The notes beneath the pieces are model-generated. The model saw only the letters and a list, made by a program, of their open reading frames with translations. It was not told where the DNA came from and did not search any database. Position numbers and translations under genes: made by a program. From Gibbula magus (lineage: Eukaryota > Mollusca > Gastropoda > Trochida > Trochidae), in the NCBI GenBank assembly GCA_936450465.1, contig OW388291.1:78711936-78775935 (forward strand): a stretch of 64,000 nt of DNA, given 5' to 3'. This document shows, one piece after another, positions 58,601 through 60,383 of the stretch (position 1 is its first letter; every line of letters begins with the position of its first letter).

Positions 58601-60383
58601 CACATGTCCTACAAATAAAGTGATTACCAAATCTTGCTACCTTCCAATATTGCTAGTATATGCAAATGACTATCAAGCTATTAACCTACTACATAATCTA
58701 CAAAAGTCACTACTAACCAAATACTTAATTTTGCAAAAGCCACATAAACTATAGACACCTCTGTATTAACAATGTCTAGAATGAATATTAACACCTATCT
58801 ATCTTACAATCCTTGTTTGAACTAGCTATAACTGCTCTGATTATAAAATCTGGATGAAATTATGCACACATCTATCTTCCTCTGGTTTGAATCAACTGTC
58901 ATCAATGTATGAAAGAAGTTTGAAAAATTACCAGCCTATTTGGTAAACCACCTCTTTCATAAACCGCTTTCACACTCTTTGATTAACCTGACTATAACCA
59001 GTGTATGAAATAAGGCCAGCTAGCCCGGAACCTGGGCCGCCTTTCACGAAGCACTAAGGTGATCGTAAGTCACTAAGGTTACCTTAGTGCAATGTTTAAG
59101 AATGGGAGTTAAGGTTAACCTTAGTAAAGGTTGCTTTGTGAAAGGGGGCGCTGGTAACTTTTGGTCCTGGGTCTGTCTCCTTTCACAAAGCACTAAGGTG
59201 ATCGTAAGTCCCTAAGGTTACCTTAGTACAATGATGACGTATGGGAGATAAGGTTAACCTTAATGGTTGCTTTGTGAAAGAAGTCTCAGGCTGGTAACAT
59301 GTTAAGGTTTTTCTTTAACTTTGCGATTTGAATTAAAAGAATTACCCTTTTGGGCTGCCTTCTTTTCCAGCTTATTTCACACACTGATATAACCTGTGCA
59401 CAGCTTTCCACTCAAACCTATCTATCTATCCTACTGAGCCCAGGTTTGAACCCACCACTAACCCTGATAGACCCTGACCCTATCCAGCCCATGTTTCCCT
59501 GTGCTAGACCTCTGGTCCTTGTTGTTTCAGGGATGTCACCATTTAAAAGGCAATTCCAAAGGGTGTTCCTGCCACCCTCATACCCGGCTACCCCAAACAT
59601 GGGGAAAAGTTGCCGCTTCAACGTAAATCCATTTTGTGTTCCAGAAGGCATGACTTCAAAAGATAGTGTATTGCTTAATTTATTACTTACCGGTGAAGAT
59701 CGTAACCATGGTTACAAAGTCAACTCATCTGTTCATGGCTCCAATGGGGTGAGTAGTTTCATGTTTTTGATTTGTGAATGATGTTTGATGCACAACAAGG
59801 TTATCTTTGTGGAAACATAATTCTGGAACATTGATGATTGATGTCTTACAATTAACAATCATCTGTTGCAAGGAAAAAAATGAGCCATAATTCACAAATT
59901 GTTTGTTTCAAGCACAAAAATCAGTCATTATTCCGAAATTGTTTATTTCCAGAGCAAAATCAGTCATTATTAAAAAATATCTCTTCCAGGGCAAATTTCA
60001 GTCATTTATTCAATAAATATCTGTTCCAGATATAAAATCAGTCATTGTTCAATAAATATTTGTTCCAGGGCAAATTTCAGTCATTATTCAATAAATATCT
60101 GTTCCAGATATAAAATCAGTCATTGTTCAATAAATATCTGTTCCAAGGTAAATTTCAGTCATTATTCAACAAATATCTGTTCCAGATATGAAATCAGTCA
60201 TTGTTCAATAAATATTTATTCCAGGGCAAAAATCAGTCATTATTCTCCAAGCTGACGCGCCATGACTACGAGGTGAACGCGCCGACCCAGTCACAGCATC
60301 TGCTCCACGGGGCCGAGCTGTTGAAGGCTCTGGACATCGACTACGCACAGCGGCGCTGCTCTGCTGACACCCCCCGTATGTAG
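6381..60383 (+). CDS. HIF1A: Hypoxia-inducible factor alpha subunit (HIF-alpha), whole gene, 15 coding exons
   Basis: Oxygen-labile bHLH-PAS transcription factor that pairs with ARNT/HIF-beta in the nucleus and binds RCGTG sites. The exons join to 2280 nt, 759 aa plus TAG, with consistent phases at all 14 junctions. Domains in order: bHLH about residues 12-67, PAS-A about 85-190, PAS-B about 225-345, N-ODD with LAPTAGD (P410), C-ODD with MRAPYIPM (P524), a basic KRP/KAVKR segment near 600-620, LLNLL at 682-686, and C-TAD with EVNAP (N725) near the C-terminus. Known family biology: PHD enzymes hydroxylate the ODD prolines for VHL-dependent decay, and FIH hydroxylates the C-TAD asparagine to block p300/CBP. 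It is not HIF-beta, SIM or trachealess, because both ODD motifs and the C-TAD are present. The symbol is by family; invertebrates usually have a single HIF-alpha, so this may be orthologous to the whole vertebrate HIF1A/EPAS1 group. Confidence 0.96.
6437..6579 (+). promoter_or_regulatory. Cluster of three RCGTG (HRE-core) words just inside intron 1
   Basis: GCGTG at 6437-6441, GCGTG at 6453-6457 and ACGTG at 6575-6579, the last inside TGACGTGTCATGACG. All lie within 180 bp of exon 1. RCGTG is the core bound by HIF heterodimers, so autoregulation is possible. The words are short, and chance cannot be excluded. Confidence 0.3.
10950..11005. repeat. Dispersed repeat, copy 1 (related copy at 16690-16765)
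   Basis: The words TTCTCAGTTTGAGAAA, GTTTGATRTCAC and TTCTCA...CAC occur in the same order here and at 16690-16765. The two are diverged copies of one short interspersed family; edges are unclear. Confidence 0.45.
12681..12731. repeat. 11-bp minisatellite (CCGGTGGTGKG)
   Basis: Four and a half tandem copies of CCGGTGGTGTG/CCGGTGGTGGG. It is strongly G-rich on this strand against an AT-rich background. Confidence 0.9.
13300..13450 (+). mobile_element. SINE body fragment, related to the SINE at 53803
   Basis: Words such as TTTAATGAAGCACC, GGTATTGCAGGTCC, TCTCCCTGCAATAATA and GCCACCATG follow the same order as the 3' half of the complete SINE in intron 7 (TCTCCCCGCAATAATACTAG, GCAGCCATG). The tRNA-like head is not evident. 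Confidence 0.5.
13840..14080. other. GC-richer non-coding island (enhancer-like candidate)
   Basis: No ORF or repeat structure. It contains a CACGTG E-box next to ATTGG, GATAA-type words and a compact complex sequence that stands out from its AT-rich surroundings. Regulatory function is a guess; conservation would test it. Confidence 0.25.
14080..14155. repeat. Polypyrimidine low-complexity tract
   Basis: CTCTCCAT/CTCTTCCT repeats lacking purine runs over about 75 bp. Confidence 0.8.
14160..14720. repeat. Dispersed repeat with degenerate internal units (relative at 33880-34225)
   Basis: Shares with 33880-34225 the ordered words CAGTAAACTTTTC-like, CACCTAGGGGATCAAAGTTT, GACATAGGAAGCT and TTTGATCCC. 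Internal units are repeated loosely. It probably belongs to the wider class of tandem-core elements seen elsewhere in the window. Confidence 0.6.
15235..15418. mobile_element. 184-bp MITE with TACAGT...ACTGTA termini
   Basis: Starts TACAGTTGAACATGGATAAA and ends with GTTCTACTGTA. Inside, GTTCGCTATATCCG words repeat, partly as the inverse of the left end (AGCGAAC). Short inverted ends and TA borders suggest a Tc1/mariner-type derivative. Confidence 0.65.
15487..15933. mobile_element. 447-bp non-autonomous DNA transposon with ~71-bp TIRs and 10-bp TSD
   Basis: The left end CAGTCTGATTAAAA and inner CATCTACCGGGATACGAAC have an equally long, about 85 percent matching inverted partner at the right end. 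The element is flanked by perfect direct repeats ATATAATAAG at 15477-15486 and 15934-15943. Long TIRs with a 9-10 bp duplication fit Mutator-like (MULE) elements. No transposase ORF is present. Confidence 0.8.
18960..19870. repeat. Degenerate tandem array, ~150-205 bp units
   Basis: TATTTACTCAAACAGT, GTTGAATAGTTGTTGA, CAGTGATTATCGTCAAA and ACAAGTAAGTGACGATAAA recur in order, beginning near 18969, 19151, 19351 and 19506, with a last partial unit near 19780. Units have diverged and changed length. Confidence 0.75.
21850..22090. repeat. Tandem duplication (~120 bp) of a dispersed repeat
   Basis: Two copies share ATCAGGATTGTCTATC, CACTGCAAGAAAACTGT, GAGTTGAGTCACCTCTCTGG and GAATGGAAGTTCAAAGATAT. 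The GAGTTGAGT...GAGAGAAT core also appears at 50283-50335 and 63588-63640. Confidence 0.8.
23312..23405. mobile_element. Hairpin element with perfect 21-bp inverted ends
   Basis: ACTTTTTTATTGTGAACATAC on the left returns as its exact reverse complement on the right, about 50 bp apart. The left end resembles sequence at 49359-49400, and 10215-10240 in reverse orientation, suggesting a dispersed family. Confidence 0.7.
23870..24150. other. GC-richer non-coding island (candidate conserved element)
   Basis: Compact, non-repetitive sequence with a short open frame of no recognisable family, TAATCGG/TAATTA-type words and ATGCAT. It stands out in the middle of AT-rich intron. Could be an enhancer; unsupported beyond appearance. 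Confidence 0.2.
24490..25320. repeat. Two 411-bp tandem units rich in AAGGTCA words
   Basis: CAGGCTCTTATTTGGT recurs at 24651 and 25062, with flanking blocks in the same order. Each unit has several AAGGTCAAGGTCA/TGACCTTGA words. It resembles the tandem cores of HINE-like elements, but I do not see clear hairpin ends. Confidence 0.75.
25700..26350. other. Non-repetitive islands flanking a SINE
   Basis: 25700-25920 and 26150-26350 are GC-richer than the neighbourhood and do not look like repeats or coding exons (no donor/acceptor-bounded frame of familiar composition). Possible intronic regulatory DNA. Confidence 0.2.
25935..26040 (-). mobile_element. tRNA-derived SINE head
   Basis: On the minus strand it reads TAGCTTAGTTTGTAGAGTG (A-box-like), an anticodon-arm region resembling tRNA-Glu, and a perfect B box GGTTCGAATCC. 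The acceptor stem does not pair and the anticodon stem is poor, so this is a SINE head and not a working tRNA. Confidence 0.65.
27185..27420. other. GC-richer non-coding island with homeobox-like sites
   Basis: Contains TGATAATTAGG, GCTAATTATCGATG, CACGTGGG and several GGCC-rich blocks, no repeat edges and no plausible exon. The best enhancer-like candidate in intron 1 by appearance only. Confidence 0.3.
27739..27870. repeat. 27-bp minisatellite, five copies
   Basis: AGAATATGACCGCCTCAGTA plus TATAGCC, virtually identical in all copies, so it is young. Confidence 0.95.
29164..29983 (+). mobile_element. HINE/pearl-like element A
   Basis: The 5' hairpin TCCCCCGC...GCGGGGGA is followed by a CCGTCCGTACGTCCG tract. 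Three ~170-190 bp internal units follow, each with TTGTCAGCGGGATATCT and GGTGACCTTGACAT. The 3' end has a GCGGGGGATC repeat of the 5' stem, a small hairpin (TGTCAC/GTGACA) and a CTTGTT terminus. This is the organisation of Helentron-associated elements such as oyster pearl. No protein is encoded. Confidence 0.65.
30968..31119. repeat. 26-bp minisatellite (GTTTGATCAAGAGGTC family)
   Basis: About five units of GTTTGATCAAGAGGTCTTTG plus GTTTGG with variants. A diverged block of the same words returns at 31327-31384 after about 200 bp of unrelated sequence. Confidence 0.85.
32100..32340. repeat. Degenerate repeat around GGGATCCCACTGGGAG
   Basis: Variants of ATGGGATCCCANNGGGAGAA recur about five times with roughly 60-bp spacing. 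Open frames here are by-products of the repeat. Confidence 0.55.
32790..33110. other. Non-coding island with TAATTA-type words
   Basis: Contains GATAATCATCATTAATTCAT, a GC-rich block (AAACCGGCCCCGTCTGTCGC), CTTATCACAGTCA and CTTAATTATCAATTG. There is no repeat structure or exon. Regulatory role is speculative. Confidence 0.25.
33880..34225. repeat. Dispersed repeat, relative of 14160-14720
   Basis: Shares the ordered blocks CACCTAGGGGATCAAAGTTT, GACATAGGAAGCT and GCAGGCATT with the other copy. Confidence 0.6.
35243..35456. mobile_element. ~214-bp MITE with ~40-bp TIRs at TTAA borders
   Basis: The left end TTAAAGGTACAGTTCTATGG through GTGGAGACGAAATTC is matched in inverse at the right end (GAATTTCGTCTCCAC...AGAACTGTCCCTTTAA). 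Both borders show TTAA, as for piggyBac-type targets. A related half-element lies at 45135-45181. Confidence 0.75.
35589..35789 (-). CDS. Candidate nested gene, terminal exon (Pro/Thr/Ser-rich tail)
   Basis: Minus strand. A good pyrimidine tract and GTGCAG precede an open frame of about 66 codons ending TGA at 35589. It is unusually GC-rich here, with [30 protein letters not shown] and a C-terminal KITLTV. A second AG two bases inside (CAGAG) would put it in frame with the exon at 37135-37217, for a 93-aa product. ATTAAA lies about 20 nt downstream of the stop (plus 35565-35570). The family is unrecognised, and it could also be a fortuitous frame. Confidence 0.35.
   Translation of the reverse strand, partial: RRTGTASATVTQPGPATPTDHTTSDPSPLPTLPGPAPTSSASTQRDDTKPIHYTDERNGAKITLTV
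37135..37217 (-). CDS. Candidate nested gene, exon 1 (start codon)
   Basis: Minus strand, ATG at 37217. It encodes 27 codons, [15 protein letters not shown] then [12 protein letters not shown], and ends with AG before a donor (gtatat). There is an in-frame TAG four codons upstream of the ATG. Composition is protein-like against the surrounding AT-rich noise, but I do not recognise the family. Phase 2 fits the terminal exon only if its second AG is the acceptor. Evidence is sequence pattern only. Confidence 0.35.
37516..37627. mobile_element. Near-perfect 112-bp palindrome (hairpin element)
   Basis: Two 47-nt arms (AGAATAGACTCC... through GTGCACGAGGTTTAGTC and the reverse) flank an 18-nt loop that itself pairs GGCC/GGCC. 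The arms differ at only a few positions. It has the same architecture as the elements at 3812 and 40602. Confidence 0.85.
37721..38567 (+). mobile_element. HINE/pearl-like element B
   Basis: A 5' hairpin (TACCCCCGC...GCGGGGGTA) is followed by a CCGTCCGTCCGTCCG tract. About four ~170-185 bp units follow with GGAGCAGATCTCCAAAACTA, CATCAAACTTGATAC and GTTTCCATGGAAACGTGAC. At the 3' end are GCGGGGGTATG, a GAGC/GCTC hairpin and ACACTTGT. It has the same plan as A, C and D with unrelated core sequence. No ORF of its own. Confidence 0.7.
38645..38667. repeat. Short TACCC tandem run
   Basis: Four consecutive TACCC units. Too short and the wrong unit to call telomeric. Confidence 0.8.
40602..40721. 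mobile_element. 120-bp hairpin element
   Basis: GTGTCTATGTCATACT and CGAGTGCCTGAATAT on the left pair with ATATTCAGGCACGAGTG and AGTATGACATAGACAC on the right around a loop with AAGCAAGAGCGAGG. It belongs with the other two hairpin elements in structural style. Confidence 0.8.
40722..42940 (+). other. 3' part of intron 1, no recognised feature
   Basis: AT-rich with only small random ORFs and no clear repeats. Confidence 0.5.
42946..42954 (+). promoter_or_regulatory. TATA-box-like TATAAAAAG upstream of exon 2
   Basis: GGCGGTATAAAAAGTAAAACC lies 306 bp before exon 2. An in-frame ATG at 43235 precedes exon 2 with no stop between, so a transcript starting here could encode an alternative N-terminus joined to the complete bHLH. 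Other ATGs occur first. Speculative. Confidence 0.2.
43252..43451 (+). CDS. HIF1A: HIF-alpha exon 2: bHLH DNA-binding domain
   Basis: 200 nt, enters phase 2, leaves phase 1; acceptor ATTTTCAG, donor G|gtgagc. It encodes residues 9-74. The basic region has [19 protein letters not shown], then helix 1 (VFYELAQ), a loop ([10 protein letters not shown]) and helix 2 ([15 protein letters not shown]). Residue 23 in AARCRR is Cys, as in vertebrate EPAS1; HIF1A has Ser there. Base composition is much more GC-rich than the flanking introns. Confidence 0.97.
43452..45134 (+). other. Intron 2, first part
   Basis: Contains the C29 homopolymer and otherwise AT-rich non-coding DNA. A weak tRNA-like B box (GGTTCGTGCCC) near 44446 may be an old SINE. 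Confidence 0.4.
43613..43641. repeat. C29 homopolymer
   Basis: 29 consecutive C residues, 162 bp downstream of exon 2. The opposite strand is G29. Long runs like this are prone to length change and assembly error. Confidence 0.85.
45135..45181. mobile_element. Half-element related to the MITE at 35243
   Basis: TTTCATTTCTACAAAAAATA and CCTGATAGAACCCTCTGTTT align with the right TIR of the 35243-35456 element. No left end found. Confidence 0.5.
45990..47115 (-). mobile_element. Truncated LINE ORF2 C-terminal relic, reversed in intron 2
   Basis: The minus strand carries, across several frames, [59 protein letters not shown] and then [18 protein letters not shown], a CxxC...HxxxxC zinc-finger-like end of non-LTR reverse transcriptase polyproteins. 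Multiple frame breaks show that it is inactive. Its 5' part (endonuclease and RT core) is absent. Confidence 0.75.
47350..47504 (+). CDS. HIF1A: HIF-alpha exon 3: linker and start of PAS-A
   Basis: 155 nt, phase 1 in, phase 0 out; acceptor CTCCCACAG, donor CAG|gtaggc. It encodes residues 75-126: an acidic linker (DDEEVEEFE), then PAS-A strands with [19 protein letters not shown] and KYLGIPQ, matching the HIF family at this position. Confidence 0.96.
47676..47867 (+). CDS. HIF1A: HIF-alpha exon 4: PAS-A core
   Basis: 192 nt, phase 0-0; acceptor CTTTCAG, donor AAG|gtaggg. It encodes residues 127-190. Diagnostic blocks are [19 protein letters not shown] and [21 protein letters not shown], the HIF PAS-A signature. 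Vertebrate genes split this region over two exons; here it is one. The exon is symmetric, but skipping it would destroy PAS-A. Confidence 0.96.
47868..49763 (+). other. Intron 4
   Basis: AT-rich. A stretch at 49359-49440 resembles the hairpin family at 23312. No other feature seen. Confidence 0.5.
49764..49960 (+). CDS. HIF1A: HIF-alpha exon 5: end of PAS-A and start of PAS-B
   Basis: 197 nt, phase 0 in, phase 2 out; acceptor GATTGAAG (weak pyrimidine tract), donor CAG|gtacct. It encodes residues 191-255. It contains [10 protein letters not shown], then [16 protein letters not shown] and [16 protein letters not shown], the conserved HIF segment that opens PAS-B. The start was chosen by homology across the exon 4/5 junction (SATYK|VVRITG). 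Confidence 0.95.
49961..51534 (+). other. Intron 5
   Basis: Contains a copy of the GGTTACATGGGAAG...GAGTAACCT...GAGAGAAT dispersed repeat at 50283-50340. Otherwise unremarkable. Confidence 0.5.
51535..51641 (+). CDS. HIF1A: HIF-alpha exon 6: PAS-B
   Basis: 107 nt, phase 2 in, phase 1 out; acceptor CTGTTTCAG, donor C|gtaagt. It encodes residues 256-291, including [20 protein letters not shown] and ALDSEVV, the PAS-B helical stretch. A HINE-like repeat begins about 82 bp downstream. Confidence 0.95.
51724..53335 (+). mobile_element. HINE/pearl-like element C filling intron 6
   Basis: A 5' hairpin region (GCCCCCGAATCGGAGATTC, CGGGGGTATA) and a CCGTCCGTCTGTCC tract are followed by about ten ~146-bp units (AACCTTGGCCATAACTTTGG, GGCATGTGCATACC, GAGGTCATCATATTTGACC, TGACCTTGACCTTGCCGC). 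Groups of three units repeat at a 437-bp period: identical translations start at 52291 and 52728. The 3' end has CCGGGGGCATC, a GTGTTT/AAACAC hairpin and CTTGTT. It makes up about 90 percent of intron 6. Open frames are repeat artefacts. Confidence 0.75.
53428..53575 (+). CDS. HIF1A: HIF-alpha exon 7: PAS-B C-terminal strands
   Basis: 148 nt, phase 1 in, phase 2 out; acceptor TTTTTTTCCAG, donor CAG|gtgaaa. It encodes residues 292-340 with [30 protein letters not shown] and WVVCVHFVI, the closing beta strands of PAS-B. Confidence 0.97.
53803..54071 (+). mobile_element. Complete tRNA-derived SINE with 13-bp TSD in intron 7
   Basis: The head has an A-box-like TAGTGCAGTGGTTAGTG and a B-box-like GGTTTGCATCC. 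The body ends in GCAATAATACTAGCAGCCAT. Direct repeats CCTTGAATAAATT at 53790-53802 and 54072-54084 flank it exactly. The right repeat lies 42 bp before the exon-8 border. Confidence 0.8.
54127..54293 (+). CDS. HIF1A: HIF-alpha exon 8: post-PAS region
   Basis: 167 nt, phase 2 in, phase 1 out; acceptor CCGTTACAG, donor CC|gtgagt. It encodes residues 341-396: an acidic [12 protein letters not shown] block, then a charged segment ending in [13 protein letters not shown]. It lies between PAS-B and the first oxygen-dependent degradation motif. A SINE ends 42 bp before its acceptor AG. Confidence 0.93.
54495..54584 (+). CDS. HIF1A: HIF-alpha exon 9: N-terminal oxygen-dependent degradation motif (N-ODD)
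   Basis: 90 nt, phase 1 in and out; acceptor TTGCCCAG, donor G|gtaggg. It encodes residues 397-426. [14 protein letters not shown] carries the LxxLAP core and the LAPxAGD form typical of the N-terminal PHD site; P410 corresponds to human HIF1A P402. Because length and phase are symmetric, skipping the exon would remove only this degron and keep the frame. Confidence 0.93.
54767..54918 (+). CDS. HIF1A: HIF-alpha exon 10: inter-ODD linker
   Basis: 152 nt, phase 1 in, phase 0 out; acceptor ATTCCAG, donor AGA|gtgagt. It encodes residues 427-477: a Lys/Gln/Ser-rich, apparently disordered segment with LLFKEEPGS. That stretch resembles a sumoylation or degradation-type psi-K-x-E (FKEE), but no function is claimed. 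Confidence 0.88.
55151..55998. mobile_element. TIR element containing nested HINE-like insertion D
   Basis: The outer ends CTAAGGGGTGTATTG and the inverse near ...GTATTGTTACACCCTTAG bracket the region. Inner sequence is made of ACTATTGCGATAG and ATCGATAGT words. The central part is interrupted by a separate element at 55587-55920. The termini resemble widespread hAT-like MITEs, a tentative call. Confidence 0.6.
55587..55920 (+). mobile_element. HINE/pearl-like element D (single core)
   Basis: ATGTCCCCCGAAATTTTTTT and TCGGGAGACATA form the 5' hairpin, followed by CCGTCCGTTATTCC. The core ATATCTCCAAAACCGTTCAA is like element B. At the 3' end are GCGGGGGACATC, a GTGCAT/ATGCAC hairpin and TTCTAGTTG. 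It sits inside the TIR element. Confidence 0.6.
56106..56219 (+). CDS. HIF1A: HIF-alpha exon 11: Ser/Asp-rich linker before C-ODD
   Basis: 114 nt, phase 0-0; acceptor GTTGTAG, donor GAT|gtgagt. It encodes residues 478-515, including [20 protein letters not shown] and FFSTMDTKQ. It is an acidic lead-in to the C-ODD comparable with the stretch before human P564, and is also a symmetric exon. Confidence 0.9.
56708..56823 (+). CDS. HIF1A: HIF-alpha exon 12: C-terminal oxygen-dependent degradation motif (C-ODD)
   Basis: 116 nt, phase 0 in, phase 2 out; acceptor ATAACAG, donor GG|gtgagg. It encodes residues 516-553. [19 protein letters not shown] is the VHL-binding degron with hydroxylatable P524. 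The usual LAP is MRAP here, as in Drosophila Sima, while YIPM and the acidic tail are conserved. Skipping would shift the frame. Confidence 0.95.
57234..57475 (+). CDS. HIF1A: HIF-alpha exon 13: linker with basic NLS-like segment
   Basis: 242 nt, phase 2 in, phase 1 out; acceptor CATTCCAG, donor G|gtgaga. It encodes residues 554-634: Pro/Arg-rich [15 protein letters not shown], then [13 protein letters not shown] and KAVKRMGDH. Paired basic clusters resemble the C-terminal bipartite NLS of vertebrate HIF-alpha. The NLS role is inferred. Confidence 0.9.
57476..59039 (+). other. Intron 13, main part
   Basis: AT-rich, no recognised feature before the paired MITEs at 59040. Confidence 0.5.
59040..59280. 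mobile_element. Two adjacent copies of a ~100-bp MITE
   Basis: Copy 1 (59040-59145) and copy 2 (59179-59280) each begin CCTTTCACRAAGCACTAAGG and end with the inverse (CCTTA...GCTTTGTGAAAG). Internal GTTACCTTAGT and AAGGTTAACCTTA words are shared. Ends 250 bp before exon 14. Confidence 0.8.
59531..59748 (+). CDS. HIF1A: HIF-alpha exon 14: linker with LxxLL-type motif
   Basis: 218 nt, phase 1 in, phase 0 out; acceptor GTTTCAG, donor GGG|gtgagt. It encodes residues 635-707. The segment [19 protein letters not shown] holds LLNLL (682-686), a form of the LxxLL coactivator/nuclear-receptor box. Its 3' half is more AT-rich than the other exons. An upstream acceptor-like CCAG at 59370 would lead straight to a stop and is not used in this model. 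Confidence 0.88.
59856..60250 (+). repeat. ~39-bp tandem array carrying the exon-15 splice acceptor
   Basis: Nine intronic units plus the exon start. Each has an acceptor-like TTCCAG (or CAAG) followed by a variant of GGCAAATTTCAGTCATTATT. AG borders fall at 59872, 59912, 59952, 59989, 60029, 60068, 60107, 60147 and 60185, and the real one at 60224; spacing is 37-40, mostly 39-40. Later units alternate GGCAAATTTCAG and ATATAAAATCAG types, implying a 78-bp dimer. The exon-15 start (GGCAAAAATCAGTCATTATT) is one more unit. Confidence 0.92.
60225..60383 (+). CDS. HIF1A: HIF-alpha exon 15: C-terminal transactivation domain and stop
   Basis: 159 nt including TAG; enters phase 0 at TTATTCCAG|GGC. 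It encodes residues 708-759. [14 protein letters not shown] plus [12 protein letters not shown] matches the HIF C-TAD, with FIH target N725 and the Leu-rich p300/CBP-binding helix. The protein runs about 13 residues beyond ALD. The first ~27 nt of the exon are one more copy of the tandem unit that fills the end of intron 14. Confidence 0.96.
   Translation, partial: GKNQSLFSKLTRHDYEVNAPTQSQHLLHGAELLKALDIDYAQRRCSADTPRM

Noticed and set aside
59350..59530. Upstream extension of exon 14 (open frame from 59350)
   Set aside because: The acceptor-like CCAG at 59370 would put the sequence in another frame with an immediate TGA. The HIF-like frame joins correctly only at 59531.
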